Positions 18,523 through 27,987 of a stretch of DNA of 64,000 bases are shown here, one piece after another. Within the stretch, counting starts at the first letter, position 1. Each line of letters begins with the position of its first letter. The notes beneath the pieces were generated by a model, which was given only the letters and a program-made list of their open reading frames with translations, did no database searches and was not told the DNA's origin. Position numbers and translations under genes: made by a program. Source of the DNA: Alteromonas sp. KUL49 (GTDB taxonomy: Bacteria; Pseudomonadota; Gammaproteobacteria; Enterobacterales; Alteromonadaceae); NCBI RefSeq assembly GCF_006538345.1, contig NZ_BJKL01000013.1, forward strand, positions 45,926 through 109,925, given 5' to 3'.

Positions 18523-19794
18523 ATGAAAACGTTTACCCTACTTGTAACGCTGTTGGTATTAGTGACTCCACAACTAAAAGCTACTGAAAATTTATACAAA
18601 AATTACCCCGCCGATATTACTCCAGAGCTTAGTGATAAGGGGGAATACTCCGTTGGTGTAACCACACTTTCTATAGCTTACCCTCAGCCCACAATGACAC
18701 TCACGGGACAAACCGTGGATAGAGCCTTGACTCTTGAAGTGTGGTACCCAGCCGAGGCGGAAGGTCAACTTGCCGTTTACGACAATGAAACCCGTAGTGG
18801 TATTCCTTTTAGCATTCAAGGTACTTCGTATCGAGATGCAGACGTCGCTGCTACTGATGCTAAGTTCCCCGTTATTGTGCTATCTCACGGTTACACTGGC
18901 TATCGTACAATTATGTACTACCTCGGAGAGCACCTTGCGTCACACGGTTATATTGTTGCCGGGATAGACCACACCGATTCAACCAATATGGACGTCGACC
19001 TCATAAATGCCCCTTTCACAGGGTTTCCAAGTACATTACTAAATCGTTCCAGAGACCAAGTATTGACACTTAGCAGCATTATTGAACACGATAAATTTAA
19101 GCAGGTGTCAGATCCAAACAGCGCAGGATTGATCGGTTATTCAATGGGTGGATACGGCGCAGTGAATACTGTGGGCGGCTGCTTTGCCTTCTCGGACCAG
19201 GCTGTTGGTGCATTTACTGGCATTGAAGATATACAGACGATTCAAGCCATCAAAGGTTTACTTAACACCTGTGCAGGTGGTAACGCAGACGCGTCTGCAG
19301 TAGATTCACGCTGGAAAGCTATGATGGCGCTAGCACCTTGGGGTGGTCAACATCGCGTATTTTCTGAAGAAGCGTTAAATCAAGTAAAGGTGCCCGTGCT
19401 TTATGTGGCCGGTGATCACGATGACGTATCAGGTTACGAGGGCATGCGTTGGTTGTTCGAGAGCACAGGCAACAAAGACTCGAAATTACTCACCTTTATC
19501 AATGCTAGACACAACATTGCGCCCCATCCGGCACCAAGCGCGGCGTTTGGTAACGAGCTTGATATTGGTCATTACATCGAGCCTGCATGGCGCTCACAGA
19601 GCATGAATGCCATTAATGAGCATTTTGCACTCGCACTGATGAATTGCCACGTAAAAGCGCAAGCAGACTTCTGCGACTATCTGAATGTTGAAGGTAACAG
19701 CAATCAAGCACCGGTAAATGGTGAAGTACCTGAGCAGTGGAAAGGATTCGACCATCGTTATGCACTGGGTTTAACCATGGAATCTAAACGCTAG
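18523..19794 (+). CDS. Secreted alpha/beta hydrolase (PAF-acetylhydrolase/dienelactone hydrolase type)
   Basis: A 423-residue exported hydrolase. The signal peptide covers about the first 20 residues (TFTLLVTLLVLVTPQLKA). The catalytic domain shows VIVLSHGYTGYRTIMYYL (oxyanion region), GYSMGGYGAVN (Ser nucleophile), an Asp in AGDHDD and a His in NARHNIAPHP. The layout fits the PAF-acetylhydrolase/chlorophyllase-like group, which splits short-chain or lipid esters. No close functional neighbour is present; the GH13 gene downstream is convergent. Confidence 0.87.
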   Translation: MKTFTLLVTLLVLVTPQLKATENLYKNYPADITPELSDKGEYSVGVTTLSIAYPQPTMTLTGQTVDRALTLEVWYPAEAEGQLAVYDNETRSGIPFSIQGTSYRDADVAATDAKFPVIVLSHGYTGYRTIMYYLGEHLASHGYIVAGIDHTDSTNMDVDLINAPFTGFPSTLLNRSRDQVLTLSSIIEHDKFKQVSDPNSAGLIGYSMGGYGAVNTVGGCFAFSDQAVGAFTGIEDIQTIQAIKGLLNTCAGGNADASAVDSRWKAMMALAPWGGQHRVFSEEALNQVKVPVLYVAGDHDDVSGYEGMRWLFESTGNKDSKLLTFINARHNIAPHPAPSAAFGNELDIGHYIEPAWRSQSMNAINEHFALALMNCHVKAQADFCDYLNVEGNSNQAPVNGEVPEQWKGFDHRYALGLTMESKR

Positions 19795-19823
19795 TCATAT
19801 ACTCTTTTTAGATTGTTTAACCC

Positions 19824-19849
19824 GCTGGGCTCTTCCTTTGGAGCTCAGC
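19824..19849. terminator. Weak bidirectional terminator candidate between convergent genes
   Basis: GCTGGGCTC and GAGCTCAGC arms (one G-T pair) with an eight-base loop, between the convergent hydrolase and GH13 genes. It overlaps the GH13 stop codon, and only three T follow, so termination strength is doubtful. Confidence 0.4.
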
Positions 19850-21149
19850 TTTGAACAGCAACCAGATAACACCAAGGCCCTAAAGTCACTTCACTTTGCG
19901 TATCCAATTTGCATGGTGTTCTGGTGAGCACATTTTCGTATTGACCTTCCACCACAGTATCTTGCAAGTATACCCGTACGCATGAACCAGAGAAGTTAAT
20001 CAAAACGGCGACTTTACTCGCATTATCTTGACGAACAAAGCTAATTACTTGCGCCATTTTAGAATTTGGTACGTGAATCATTCTTGCACCAAAATCACCG
20101 TTCCATAGGGCCGAAGTGCGCTTTTTGAACGCAATCAATTCTTGATACAAGGTTCCAATGGAGTGTTTTTTCCACGCTATACAATCTTTCTCAAAAAAGG
20201 CTAACCGCTTAGATTCACCTGCTTCTTGAGAATTGTAAATCAGTGGCATTCCCTCCCCCACCACTGATAACACAATCGCCGCTTCCAGACCTTCACCAAA
20301 CTGTTCATGCTGAGTACCATCCCATGCATTTTTGTCATGGTTACTCACGAAGGTCATGCGATAAGCGTCGGCAGGCCACGAACGCTCATTCCACGAATAA
20401 TACTTTCTCAGCCTATCGAGTGAGCACCTTCCTTGGGTAACTTCATGAACAGTCTCATTCCAAGACCACGCATAAGTCATGTTAAAACCAGCACTATGAA
20501 GGTCGCGATTTTCCCACTCGGCTAACATGAAGACTGGCTTTATCTCACACAGTGAATCACAGGCTTGCTGCCAGAAATCGTTCGGTACATAACCCGCCAC
20601 ATCACAACGAAATCCATCTATGTCGAAATTGTCGACCCAGTATTTCATTGCATCAATCATGTAAATTCGCAGTTCAGGGACACTGTAATCAAACTCAATA
20701 ATATCTGACCAATCCCACCAAGGTGACGGTCGAAAATTACCGTGATGATCTTTGGCATACCAATCAGGATGGAGGTCTGCGAGTGCGTTATCCCATGCAC
20801 TATGGTTTGGCACCCAATCTAGGATAATCTTGAGGTCCAAATCATGGGCAGCCGTTATAAGTGTTCTTAGGTCGCAGTCTGTTCCGAAATCACTATTGAT
20901 ACCGTAATAATCTTTAACGGAGTAAGGGCTGCCTAATGTGCCTTTGCGATGCATTTCACCGATGGGGTGAATAGGCATAAGCCACACAATGTCAGCGCCG
21001 AGAGATTTTATATGGTTTAACTTTTTGGTGACTTGCTCAAAGGTACCTTGAGGTGAGAACTGACGGGTATTGACCTGGTAAATTACAGCGTTTTTTGACC
21101 ATTGAGGCTGATTAGACGAGCGCTTATTATCCATTGAAAACTCATTCAT
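19845..21149 (-). CDS. Alpha-amylase family glycosyl hydrolase (GH13)
   Basis: A 434-residue cytoplasmic GH13 enzyme without signal peptide. The TIM-barrel motifs are present: the beta-3/4 region DWVPNHSAWD, nucleophile Asp 183 in GFRCDVAG, acid/base Glu 211 in MLAEWENR, and the third Asp 272 in FVSNHDKN. A short C-terminal beta domain follows. It acts on alpha-glucosides such as maltodextrins, but the exact activity (amylase, glucosidase, transferase) is not evident. No sugar transporter or regulator is adjacent. The start has a GAGAG element upstream; a second Met is five codons in. Confidence 0.9.
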   Translation of the reverse strand: MNEFSMDNKRSSNQPQWSKNAVIYQVNTRQFSPQGTFEQVTKKLNHIKSLGADIVWLMPIHPIGEMHRKGTLGSPYSVKDYYGINSDFGTDCDLRTLITAAHDLDLKIILDWVPNHSAWDNALADLHPDWYAKDHHGNFRPSPWWDWSDIIEFDYSVPELRIYMIDAMKYWVDNFDIDGFRCDVAGYVPNDFWQQACDSLCEIKPVFMLAEWENRDLHSAGFNMTYAWSWNETVHEVTQGRCSLDRLRKYYSWNERSWPADAYRMTFVSNHDKNAWDGTQHEQFGEGLEAAIVLSVVGEGMPLIYNSQEAGESKRLAFFEKDCIAWKKHSIGTLYQELIAFKKRTSALWNGDFGARMIHVPNSKMAQVISFVRQDNASKVAVLINFSGSCVRVYLQDTVVEGQYENVLTRTPCKLDTQSEVTLGPWCYLVAVQS

Positions 21150-21169
21150 AGCAGTCTCTCGTTAAATTT

Positions 21170-22090
21170 TTAGAACACGGGTAGTCCTGCAACACCGAGT
21201 ACTAAGACCCAAGCACCAAAGAAAATTTTCAATTTTTGCGGTGAAAATGCCAGCACTACATATTTTGCTATCATTCCTCCCATAATAGCACCTGCTCCGG
21301 CAAATAGAACAACCGGCCATATCACCGCCTCAGTAATAGTAATGTGGTAAATAATTGCGCACCAAACTGACAATGCAGACAAGATAACTGCAGTTGCAAT
21401 TGCCATAGTAATATTAAAGCCACGAATGATTAAATACACAGCCACTAGCTCGCCGACGCCCACTGAGAGCCATGCAGTGATAATCCCCCCCACGAAACCA
21501 ATCACAGGTAAGCAAAGCGTGTCCAATCGCGTAAATCTGTAGTGATAGCTTTTGTTTCCCATTAAGGGAATAGAGGCAAAAATCGCAACGGCGAGAAATA
21601 TAGAAAAGATACCAAAACCTATATGCAGTTCAGCTACTCCGCCCTGTAGCCAAGCCAATAGCGAAAAATACTGAGGTCCAAACTGAGCGAAGAACAAACC
21701 TAACGCAGAAAATGGCAAGGTTAGCCCCAAGCCTGAGACTACCGGATGCCATTCTGGATCAGATGGGTGGTTATGCTGCTTGTATCGCCACCAAGTGATT
21801 GCTCCTGCTGTCATACCACAGCATTGAATAGCGAAACTCGTGGCAACAATGCTTGTTGCATCAAACGCCAAGTAATTAAAAAAGGGAACAAAGACTACTC
21901 CACCACCTGCGCCAGTGGCATTGGCAAAAATTGCACCGATGATACCCAATACCGTAAAGAGTCCGTAATCAGTAATCAGCGAGACAGCGTTTTGTTGAAC
22001 AGCAACTGCACATAGCCACACAACGAGCAATAATGCTCTTATCGGGTGAGCCACAACCAGATTAACAAAACGACGCAAACGAACCTCCAC
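21170..22090 (-). CDS. TauE/SafE-type permease (sulfite/organosulfur exporter family)
   Basis: A 306-residue polytopic membrane protein with seven to eight hydrophobic segments. It has the family's duplicated glycine-rich regions: GIIGAIFANATGAGGGVVFVP near the N-terminus and PVIGFVGGIITAWLSVGVGE in the middle. Members export sulfite, sulfoacetate or related anions; the substrate here is unknown. The frame starts at a GTG that itself overlaps a GGAGG motif; a TTG at 22078, five bases after that motif, is the more likely start. GH13 lies just upstream in the map but starts independently. Confidence 0.88.
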   Translation of the reverse strand: MEVRLRRFVNLVVAHPIRALLLVVWLCAVAVQQNAVSLITDYGLFTVLGIIGAIFANATGAGGGVVFVPFFNYLAFDATSIVATSFAIQCCGMTAGAITWWRYKQHNHPSDPEWHPVVSGLGLTLPFSALGLFFAQFGPQYFSLLAWLQGGVAELHIGFGIFSIFLAVAIFASIPLMGNKSYHYRFTRLDTLCLPVIGFVGGIITAWLSVGVGELVAVYLIIRGFNITMAIATAVILSALSVWCAIIYHITITEAVIWPVVLFAGAGAIMGGMIAKYVVLAFSPQKLKIFFGAWVLVLGVAGLPVF

Positions 22091-22231
22091 ACAATAAATT
22101 TACATTTTGAGGCACTTTGCCAGACAGCGATAAAAATACAATCTTTTAAACAATAAATTTATGAAACCTTTGTTTTCCTTAGACGTTATCGTTAGAGTAA
22201 GTGCCCCCTAACTCTTAATCAGTATTTAAAA

Positions 22232-23092
22232 ATGAAAAGGATATTCTTGCTCTTAGCTGCAGTGGTAGTTGCGGCTCCTGCATTCTCAGCATCCGTGTGG
22301 AAGGTTTCAAAGGGTGAAAGTACGATATTTGTCGGCGGCACACTTCACCTGTTAAGTGAAGGCGACTATCCGTTACCAACACCCTATGAAATCGCTTTTG
22401 ATAAGGCATCAAGTATTGTTCTAGAGACCGATCTTGACGCTGTTAACTCACCCGCTTTTTCTCAGCAATTGCTTCAGCAATTAAGCTACTCTGACGGTTC
22501 AACCATACAATCACATCTATCGGAAGACACATACAATGCGCTAGCGAGTCATTTTGCATCAAGGGGCTGGCCAATTGAGAGTGTGAGTTTGCTAAAGCCA
22601 CAGCTTGTTTCTCTCACTTTGACGATTGGTGAACTTCAGCGTTTAGGACTGACACTCGAAGGCGTTGATTCTCACTATGCACAAAAAGCCAAAGGCGCGG
22701 GCAAGACACTGGCATGGTTAGAGTCGCCAGAGCAACAACTCGCATTTATTGTCGCCATGGGTGAAGACGATCCTGATGGACTAATTCAGTACACCTTGGA
22801 AGATATCAAAACTCTGCCAGAGAACCTCTCCTTGATGAAAGACTATTGGTTCAAAGGTGATTTAAAAGGAATGACCACAGACATTCTGGACGTTTTTGCG
22901 AAGGATTACCCTGAAGTTTACAAGAGCATTCTAGTAGAGAGAAACCACAACTGGCTCCCTCACTTAATCAGCTTCTTTGACTCTCCTGAGGTTGAGTTCG
23001 TGCTAGTCGGTGCACTTCATCTACCTGGCAATGGCGGTGTATTGGCATTACTTGAAGCTCAAGGCTATACCGTCGAGAAGGTAAAAGGCTAA
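22232..23092 (+). CDS. TraB/GumN family protein
   Basis: A 286-residue exported protein: signal peptide MKRIFLLLAAVVVAAPAFSA, then the TraB/GumN fold. The family motifs are present: GGTLHL (first His), the ERNHNWL motif (Arg/Asn) and VGALHLPGNGG (second His). The related Tiki proteins are metalloproteases; bacterial members are mostly uncharacterised. It is divergent from the TauE gene and convergent, with a four-base overlap, with the response-regulator gene. Confidence 0.9.
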   Translation: MKRIFLLLAAVVVAAPAFSASVWKVSKGESTIFVGGTLHLLSEGDYPLPTPYEIAFDKASSIVLETDLDAVNSPAFSQQLLQQLSYSDGSTIQSHLSEDTYNALASHFASRGWPIESVSLLKPQLVSLTLTIGELQRLGLTLEGVDSHYAQKAKGAGKTLAWLESPEQQLAFIVAMGEDDPDGLIQYTLEDIKTLPENLSLMKDYWFKGDLKGMTTDILDVFAKDYPEVYKSILVERNHNWLPHLISFFDSPEVEFVLVGALHLPGNGGVLALLEAQGYTVEKVKG

Positions 23093-23757
23093 GCCAGCAC
23101 GTAGCGGTATCCTACGCCATATACAGCTTGTATATACTCATGCTCTGGAGATACCGCTTTTAGCTTCTTGCGTAAGTTCTTTATGTGAGTGTCGACAGTT
23201 CTGTCACTCACATCTCGGTAGTCGCTGTAAATTGAATTTAGGATCTGCTCACGTGTAAACGCCTGATTGGGCCGCTTTTGTAAAAGTGCAATCAACTCCA
23301 ACTCAGCTTTCGTCAGCCCAATCTTTTCACCGTTGAATGACGCGGAAAATTCGTCTTTGTTGACGCTCAATCCAAGCGTTGGCTCTCCCCCGCCAAATCG
23401 CTTTAAAAAATTGGTTACTCTGAGTACCAGCTCCGGCGCGCTAAATGGCTTACTGATGTAATCATCTGCCCCCAGCTCTAACCCCTCTAGTCTCTGCGAT
23501 TCCTCTGCACAGGCTGTTAACATGAATATGGGTATATTTGAGAAACTACGCAGCCCTTTACATACTTCTAACCCAGACATGCCTGGCAGCATTATGTCCA
23601 GTAGGATTAGGTCTACAGGTGTGCTATTGACGAACTCGATCACTGGCTCACCGGATTCCAAATGCGACGTTTTGAATCCAGCTTTATGCAGAAAGTTTTT
23701 TACACTATCTGCCACATCTACTTCGTCTTCTACAATCAGAATATGTTTATTATTCAT
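23089..23757 (-). CDS. OmpR-family response regulator
   Basis: A 222-residue regulator. The receiver domain has the phospho-acceptor Asp 54 (LILLDIMLPG), the acidic pair VEDE and the Lys in SKPFS. The C-terminal winged helix (residues about 130-220) ends with the usual HIKNLRKKL and YGVGYRYV. Its start overlaps the stop of the upstream kinase gene by four bases, so kinase and regulator form a two-component pair. The targets are unknown. Confidence 0.95.
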   Translation of the reverse strand: MNNKHILIVEDEVDVADSVKNFLHKAGFKTSHLESGEPVIEFVNSTPVDLILLDIMLPGMSGLEVCKGLRSFSNIPIFMLTACAEESQRLEGLELGADDYISKPFSAPELVLRVTNFLKRFGGGEPTLGLSVNKDEFSASFNGEKIGLTKAELELIALLQKRPNQAFTREQILNSIYSDYRDVSDRTVDTHIKNLRKKLKAVSPEHEYIQAVYGVGYRYVLA

Positions 23758-25889
23758 GTATTCCCGCCATTTCTCGGTAGTACAACTGACAGCATAACGC
23801 CGCCTAGTTCGCTGTTGTCGATAGAGATAGTTCCATTCTGTGCTTTGATAAGGTCGTTACAAATTGACAACCCTAACCCGCTACCACCCAATTTTCGGCT
23901 GCGAGATTTATCTACGCGATACAAGGGATCAAACACTCTGCGCTGCTCGTAAATACTCAGGCCGGGAGCGCTATCCTCAACTCGAAAATACAATCGACTT
24001 TCAGACAGTTTAACTTTGAATCGCACCTTTCCGGGAGCATGGGTGTAACGGCAAGCATTGCTAAACAAATTTGCCAACACTTGCCGCACCCTAGCTGCAT
24101 CGATGATGCCTTCGTCGGCATTAGTCAGTCTGATATCAACTATTGCATTTAAGCCATTCTCGGCGGCGAGGCTAGACAATTCATCGCCTCGCCGTTCAAA
24201 AAATTCTCGCAGATTGACGTGCTCAAAGTGTAGCTCTATTTCGCCTTTGTCATTTTGAGCGAGCAAAGATATGTCGTTAATCAAACTATTAAAGCTATCT
24301 ATTCTCTCGTTGAGCAGCTTGTATATTCGTTTTGGATCATCCGCAATATTGTATTCAAGCTCTTGCATCTTTAACTTGAACACGGTCAAGGGTGTTCTAA
24401 GTTCATGAGAAATGTCTGCAAAAAAGCGCTTTTTCTGCGTAATTAGCTCGTTAGTTAAGGAGTTTTCTCGTTTTAGCGCTTTACCTCTCTGCCATATCAA
24501 TAATAGGCATGCTGATAGCACTACACTCACTACAACAAAAATGAACACGACTTGCCGGGTTTGCTGTTGAGAGCGCAACTTTTCATTTTCATTTTCGATA
24601 GCTTGCTGAGTGAGTGCTTCTACTTCACGTTCTGCTTCATTGACTTTGTAAAGCTGCGCATATTGAGCAATAAGTGCATCTCGGTTGTCTTTCTGATGAT
24701 CTCGATATCGACTGAACCATTCAGAAATAATGGCATTCGCCTGTGCGTCTTTGCCCAATTGACGTTTAATCAAAAATGCCAACGACAAAGCATCTTGAAG
24801 TTCAAAAAACCTAAAGTCATACACATGATTCTCAAACAGTGCATCTATGTACCTCTCAGCGTCACTCCATCTTTTTTGTTCCACGGCAACAAGCGCTCTG
24901 AAATAGAATGCCCCCAATGCGAGCTCAGGTTGAACGTCATCTCGCAGAAGTTCCTCCACGTTTAGCAATACAGCATATGCCTTGTCAGCATCACCTTGTT
25001 TACTCAATAGCTTTATTTCTTCATAGTTGATACTCAACAGGGAGGCAATTAAGTCGTACTCTTTAGCGACAGAAGTGGCCAGAGACAGATGCTCTGATGC
25101 AAGGCTCAATGCTTGTTGGTCGCCATACAAGATAGCGAGCCGCAGGTGCCCTTCAAGAAAACTGAGAGGTGCGCTATCCCGTGTAATTAAACTTAATCCC
25201 TGTTGATAGTTTTGCTCGGCCTGTTTTACATCACCAATCAAATACAGTAACTCACCAATATTCATAATAGTATTGGCTTCGTGTACCTTACTTCCTGACT
25301 CCGTGTAATAAGGAAGAGCCTGTTGAAAGTGGGACAGTGCGTCTTCTAAATTACCTAAGTTCTGATAGATAATACCCATGTTGTTATGGGCTGCCGCTAA
25401 TCCACTAATATCCTTTGTAGCGATATAGGCTCGTTTCAATTCGTTGTAGCTATCGAGTGCCAGTACAAGCTTATTATCTAGCTGATAAAGTAATGCCTGA
25501 TTGAATAGATTTATCGCTAACCCTTGCGGCGAATTTGCACGATCTGCCGCTGATAGCCCATGTTTGATCAGGCTTTCTGCACGATTAAGTTCCCCTCGCT
25601 CTAAATAGATCTTAGTCATGTACCCGACGAGTTGTGATTCGAGAGATGGGTCAGCGGTAATTTTGAGAAGTTCGAATCCGAGATCAGCGTACTCCAGTGA
25701 GGTATCTGGATCGCTTCTTCGGTGCGTTTTAATAAATTCTATGATGGTAGCCAGACGCTTTGAATTCGATAAGGAGCTGTCCAGAATCTGCGATCGCACT
25801 TCCTCACTCTCAGGAGGTATTGCCTGCTGGGCCATTAACTCATCGCAAAGAAGCGAAATACACATCAGGAGTAAAAGCCAGCGAAACAT
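23754..25889 (-). CDS. Sensor histidine kinase with periplasmic TPR domain
   Basis: A 711-residue kinase. A signal-like N-terminus is followed by about 380 residues of tetratricopeptide repeats (for example NNMGIIYQNLGNLEDALSHF), a coiled linker and one transmembrane segment (VVFIFVVVSVVLSACLLLIW). The catalytic core has the H box FADISHELRTPLT, N box NLFSNACRYTH and G box GSGLGLSI, all intact. The TPR part should face the periplasm and bind a protein or peptide signal. This layout, common in Bacteroidetes and Alteromonadales, differs from the PAS or HAMP type. It overlaps the response-regulator gene. Confidence 0.93.
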   Translation of the reverse strand: MFRWLLLLMCISLLCDELMAQQAIPPESEEVRSQILDSSLSNSKRLATIIEFIKTHRRSDPDTSLEYADLGFELLKITADPSLESQLVGYMTKIYLERGELNRAESLIKHGLSAADRANSPQGLAINLFNQALLYQLDNKLVLALDSYNELKRAYIATKDISGLAAAHNNMGIIYQNLGNLEDALSHFQQALPYYTESGSKVHEANTIMNIGELLYLIGDVKQAEQNYQQGLSLITRDSAPLSFLEGHLRLAILYGDQQALSLASEHLSLATSVAKEYDLIASLLSINYEEIKLLSKQGDADKAYAVLLNVEELLRDDVQPELALGAFYFRALVAVEQKRWSDAERYIDALFENHVYDFRFFELQDALSLAFLIKRQLGKDAQANAIISEWFSRYRDHQKDNRDALIAQYAQLYKVNEAEREVEALTQQAIENENEKLRSQQQTRQVVFIFVVVSVVLSACLLLIWQRGKALKRENSLTNELITQKKRFFADISHELRTPLTVFKLKMQELEYNIADDPKRIYKLLNERIDSFNSLINDISLLAQNDKGEIELHFEHVNLREFFERRGDELSSLAAENGLNAIVDIRLTNADEGIIDAARVRQVLANLFSNACRYTHAPGKVRFKVKLSESRLYFRVEDSAPGLSIYEQRRVFDPLYRVDKSRSRKLGGSGLGLSICNDLIKAQNGTISIDNSELGGVMLSVVLPRNGGNT

Positions 25890-26148
25890 AAATAAACAAC
25901 CTTATGAGCCTCACAAACTCGCATCAACGAAAGTTTGCTTAATGCTTAACAAAAAATTATGGCTCAAAGATAATCAAAAAAAACCTCGGAAACTATTAAA
26001 ATTTAGCTTTTTTGATCACCTCATAATTTACTCACAATTGCCTGCGATACTGTCCCCGTGGATGTATTACTCACGTTAAATCCGCAAAAGCAACACCTCA
26101 ACCCAATAACCAGTTTTCCGATTTAATTATGCTTTGTCGTCGAGAGAT

Positions 26149-26823
26149 ATGATTGTGAGAAGCTACCGTTTAAGAACAACTTTACTAATAATTATTTGCC
26201 TAATAAGTCAATCTGTTCAAGCGGGCTATATTCTATTTACGGATAGAGAAGCCTTCGAAAACGCCGTAGGGGGAGAACTAGACTTTGACGGCTTTAACGA
26301 TAGTGCGCTCACAGTCATATCAATCGACACCACCTCAGGATTCAAGCGCTACAGAACAACAACTAGCCACGTGAGTGAAGGTACTCACGCGCTATCACTT
26401 CGTGAAAGAGACACGCTCACAATCACCTTTAACCACGAGGTATTTGCCATTGGATTTGACCTAAATGAGCTCAATTCAACAAGTTTGGACTACATAGACA
26501 GCGCTGGTAACGAAATACTCGAGGCATTTCAGGTCACCAGTGTTTGGAACGAAAGTACTTTCTTTGGAATTATTAGCGATACCGCTATTACATCTTTTTC
26601 CTTGGTAGGAAGTGGTGACCTAACTAACAATTCCACTTACGGCTTTGATGCGCTGTCTTACACTGCAATCACCGAAGTGTCCTCTCCGGGTATGCAGGCA
26701 CTTATCATCACCATAGTGTTTGTCATTTTGCTATTTGGTTCAATCACCACCCACAGAGTCCGAACTAGAAAAAGTCCTGTGGTCAAGCTAGGTAAAATTT
26801 ACAAAAACAAAATAAGTGATTGA
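26149..26823 (+). CDS. Secreted protein with PEP-CTERM-like C-terminal tail
   Basis: A 224-residue protein with a signal peptide (TTLLIIICLISQSVQAG), a beta-rich middle part and a C-terminus that mimics a PEP-CTERM sorting signal. The tail holds a short motif (VSSPG), a hydrophobic segment (MQALIITIVFVILLFGSITT) and a basic stretch (HRVRTRK). The preceding YGFDALSYT is typical of the strand just before such tails. The canonical Pro-Glu-Pro is absent, so recognition by an exosortase is uncertain; none is in the window. The tail extends about 17 residues beyond the basic cluster, longer than usual. Start 26149 is preferred to a TTG five codons earlier. Confidence 0.7.
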   Translation: MIVRSYRLRTTLLIIICLISQSVQAGYILFTDREAFENAVGGELDFDGFNDSALTVISIDTTSGFKRYRTTTSHVSEGTHALSLRERDTLTITFNHEVFAIGFDLNELNSTSLDYIDSAGNEILEAFQVTSVWNESTFFGIISDTAITSFSLVGSGDLTNNSTYGFDALSYTAITEVSSPGMQALIITIVFVILLFGSITTHRVRTRKSPVVKLGKIYKNKISD

Positions 26824-27003
26824 TCGCTGCTATCGCTTTTCCGTATATAATTACTAACCCTCATTTATCAACAAAACTACTTTTTCGCAAAAATGTGCAC
26901 AGATTGAACTGTTTTGTGCACTGACTCTCTATCTCAACACGCTAAACTGGCAATAATTTACATCTAGAATAACGTTTTTTCTAAAGTACTTAGGGGGTCA
27001 AAA

Positions 27004-27888
27004 ATGAAGAAAAAACATTTTAGTTCTATTCGAGAGTATCATGATTATTTTGGTATGCCCGCACCAGAACACCCCTTAATATCCGTGTCTAGTGTTGATT
27101 CTGATGCGAGTTGTGTTGATGAAGAAATAGAGCTTAGTACGGATTTTTACGCCATAAGCTTGAAACACATTATTGAGGGGGAAATTCATTACGGCAGGAC
27201 ACAATACGACTTTAAGGGGGGAAGTCTACTTTGCATGTCGCCTCGTCAAATTGTACGAATAGCCAAACTCAATATTAAATCAGACGCGAGGACGATTCTA
27301 ATTCATGAGGATTTTCTGCGCGGCACTAGTATTCAAAAGACAATTGAATCGGCAAACTATTTCACCTATGCCGTCAATGAAGCACTTCATTTGTCCCCTA
27401 GAGAAGAAGGCCTGGTCAAAGGTTTGTTAGATGCTTTAGAGCAAGAATACTCGCAGAATCACGATGCTTTCAGCAAAGACATTATGGTATCTCAGTTGGC
27501 AACCTTGCTCTCGTATACTGACAGGTTTTATCAGCGGCAGTTTCAGCAAAGAATGGAAAGTCCAATGTCCTCGTTAGAGGATAGGTTTTTTAGTTGCTTG
27601 AAAGCACTAGCTACCGATCATATCCCCTCAGTCGAAGAGATAGCTGATAAACTTCACGTGACACCACGTTACTTAAGTGACGGCTTGAAAGTAGAAACAG
27701 GAAAAACGGCGCTGGAAAACATTCACGCCTATCAAATAGAACGAGCCAAGAATATGCTGTTAGGCTCCGATGATTCTGTAGCCACTATTGCCTACGCTCT
27801 AGGATTTGAGTATCCGCAGTATTTTGCTCGTTTGTTCAAGAAAAAAGTCGGCAAAACCCCAACACAATTTCGCAATCAAGTTCATTAA
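27004..27888 (+). CDS. AraC-family transcriptional regulator
   Basis: A 294-residue regulator. The N-terminal 190 residues are a ligand-sensing domain of unknown specificity. The C-terminal 100 residues are a double helix-turn-helix of the AraC/XylS type (IADKLHVTPRYLSDGLKVE and IAYALGFEYPQYFARLFKK). A strong AGGGGG-like ribosome site precedes the ATG. The lipoprotein esterase gene follows 99 bases downstream in the same direction and may be its target; no separate effector gene is seen. Confidence 0.93.
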   Translation: MKKKHFSSIREYHDYFGMPAPEHPLISVSSVDSDASCVDEEIELSTDFYAISLKHIIEGEIHYGRTQYDFKGGSLLCMSPRQIVRIAKLNIKSDARTILIHEDFLRGTSIQKTIESANYFTYAVNEALHLSPREEGLVKGLLDALEQEYSQNHDAFSKDIMVSQLATLLSYTDRFYQRQFQQRMESPMSSLEDRFFSCLKALATDHIPSVEEIADKLHVTPRYLSDGLKVETGKTALENIHAYQIERAKNMLLGSDDSVATIAYALGFEYPQYFARLFKKKVGKTPTQFRNQVH

Positions 27889-27987
27889 AGAAGTTATGTA
27901 TACAAAATACGCGGTTTTGTGTAACGACTCGAGCTACAACATTCACTATTATGCGCACTACGAAATAGGCGGAGGTAAAATTAGGGT

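Noticed and set aside
24552..24965. 137-codon frame opposite the TPR kinase
   Set aside because: It is antisense to a clear multi-domain kinase, with no ribosome site or family likeness.
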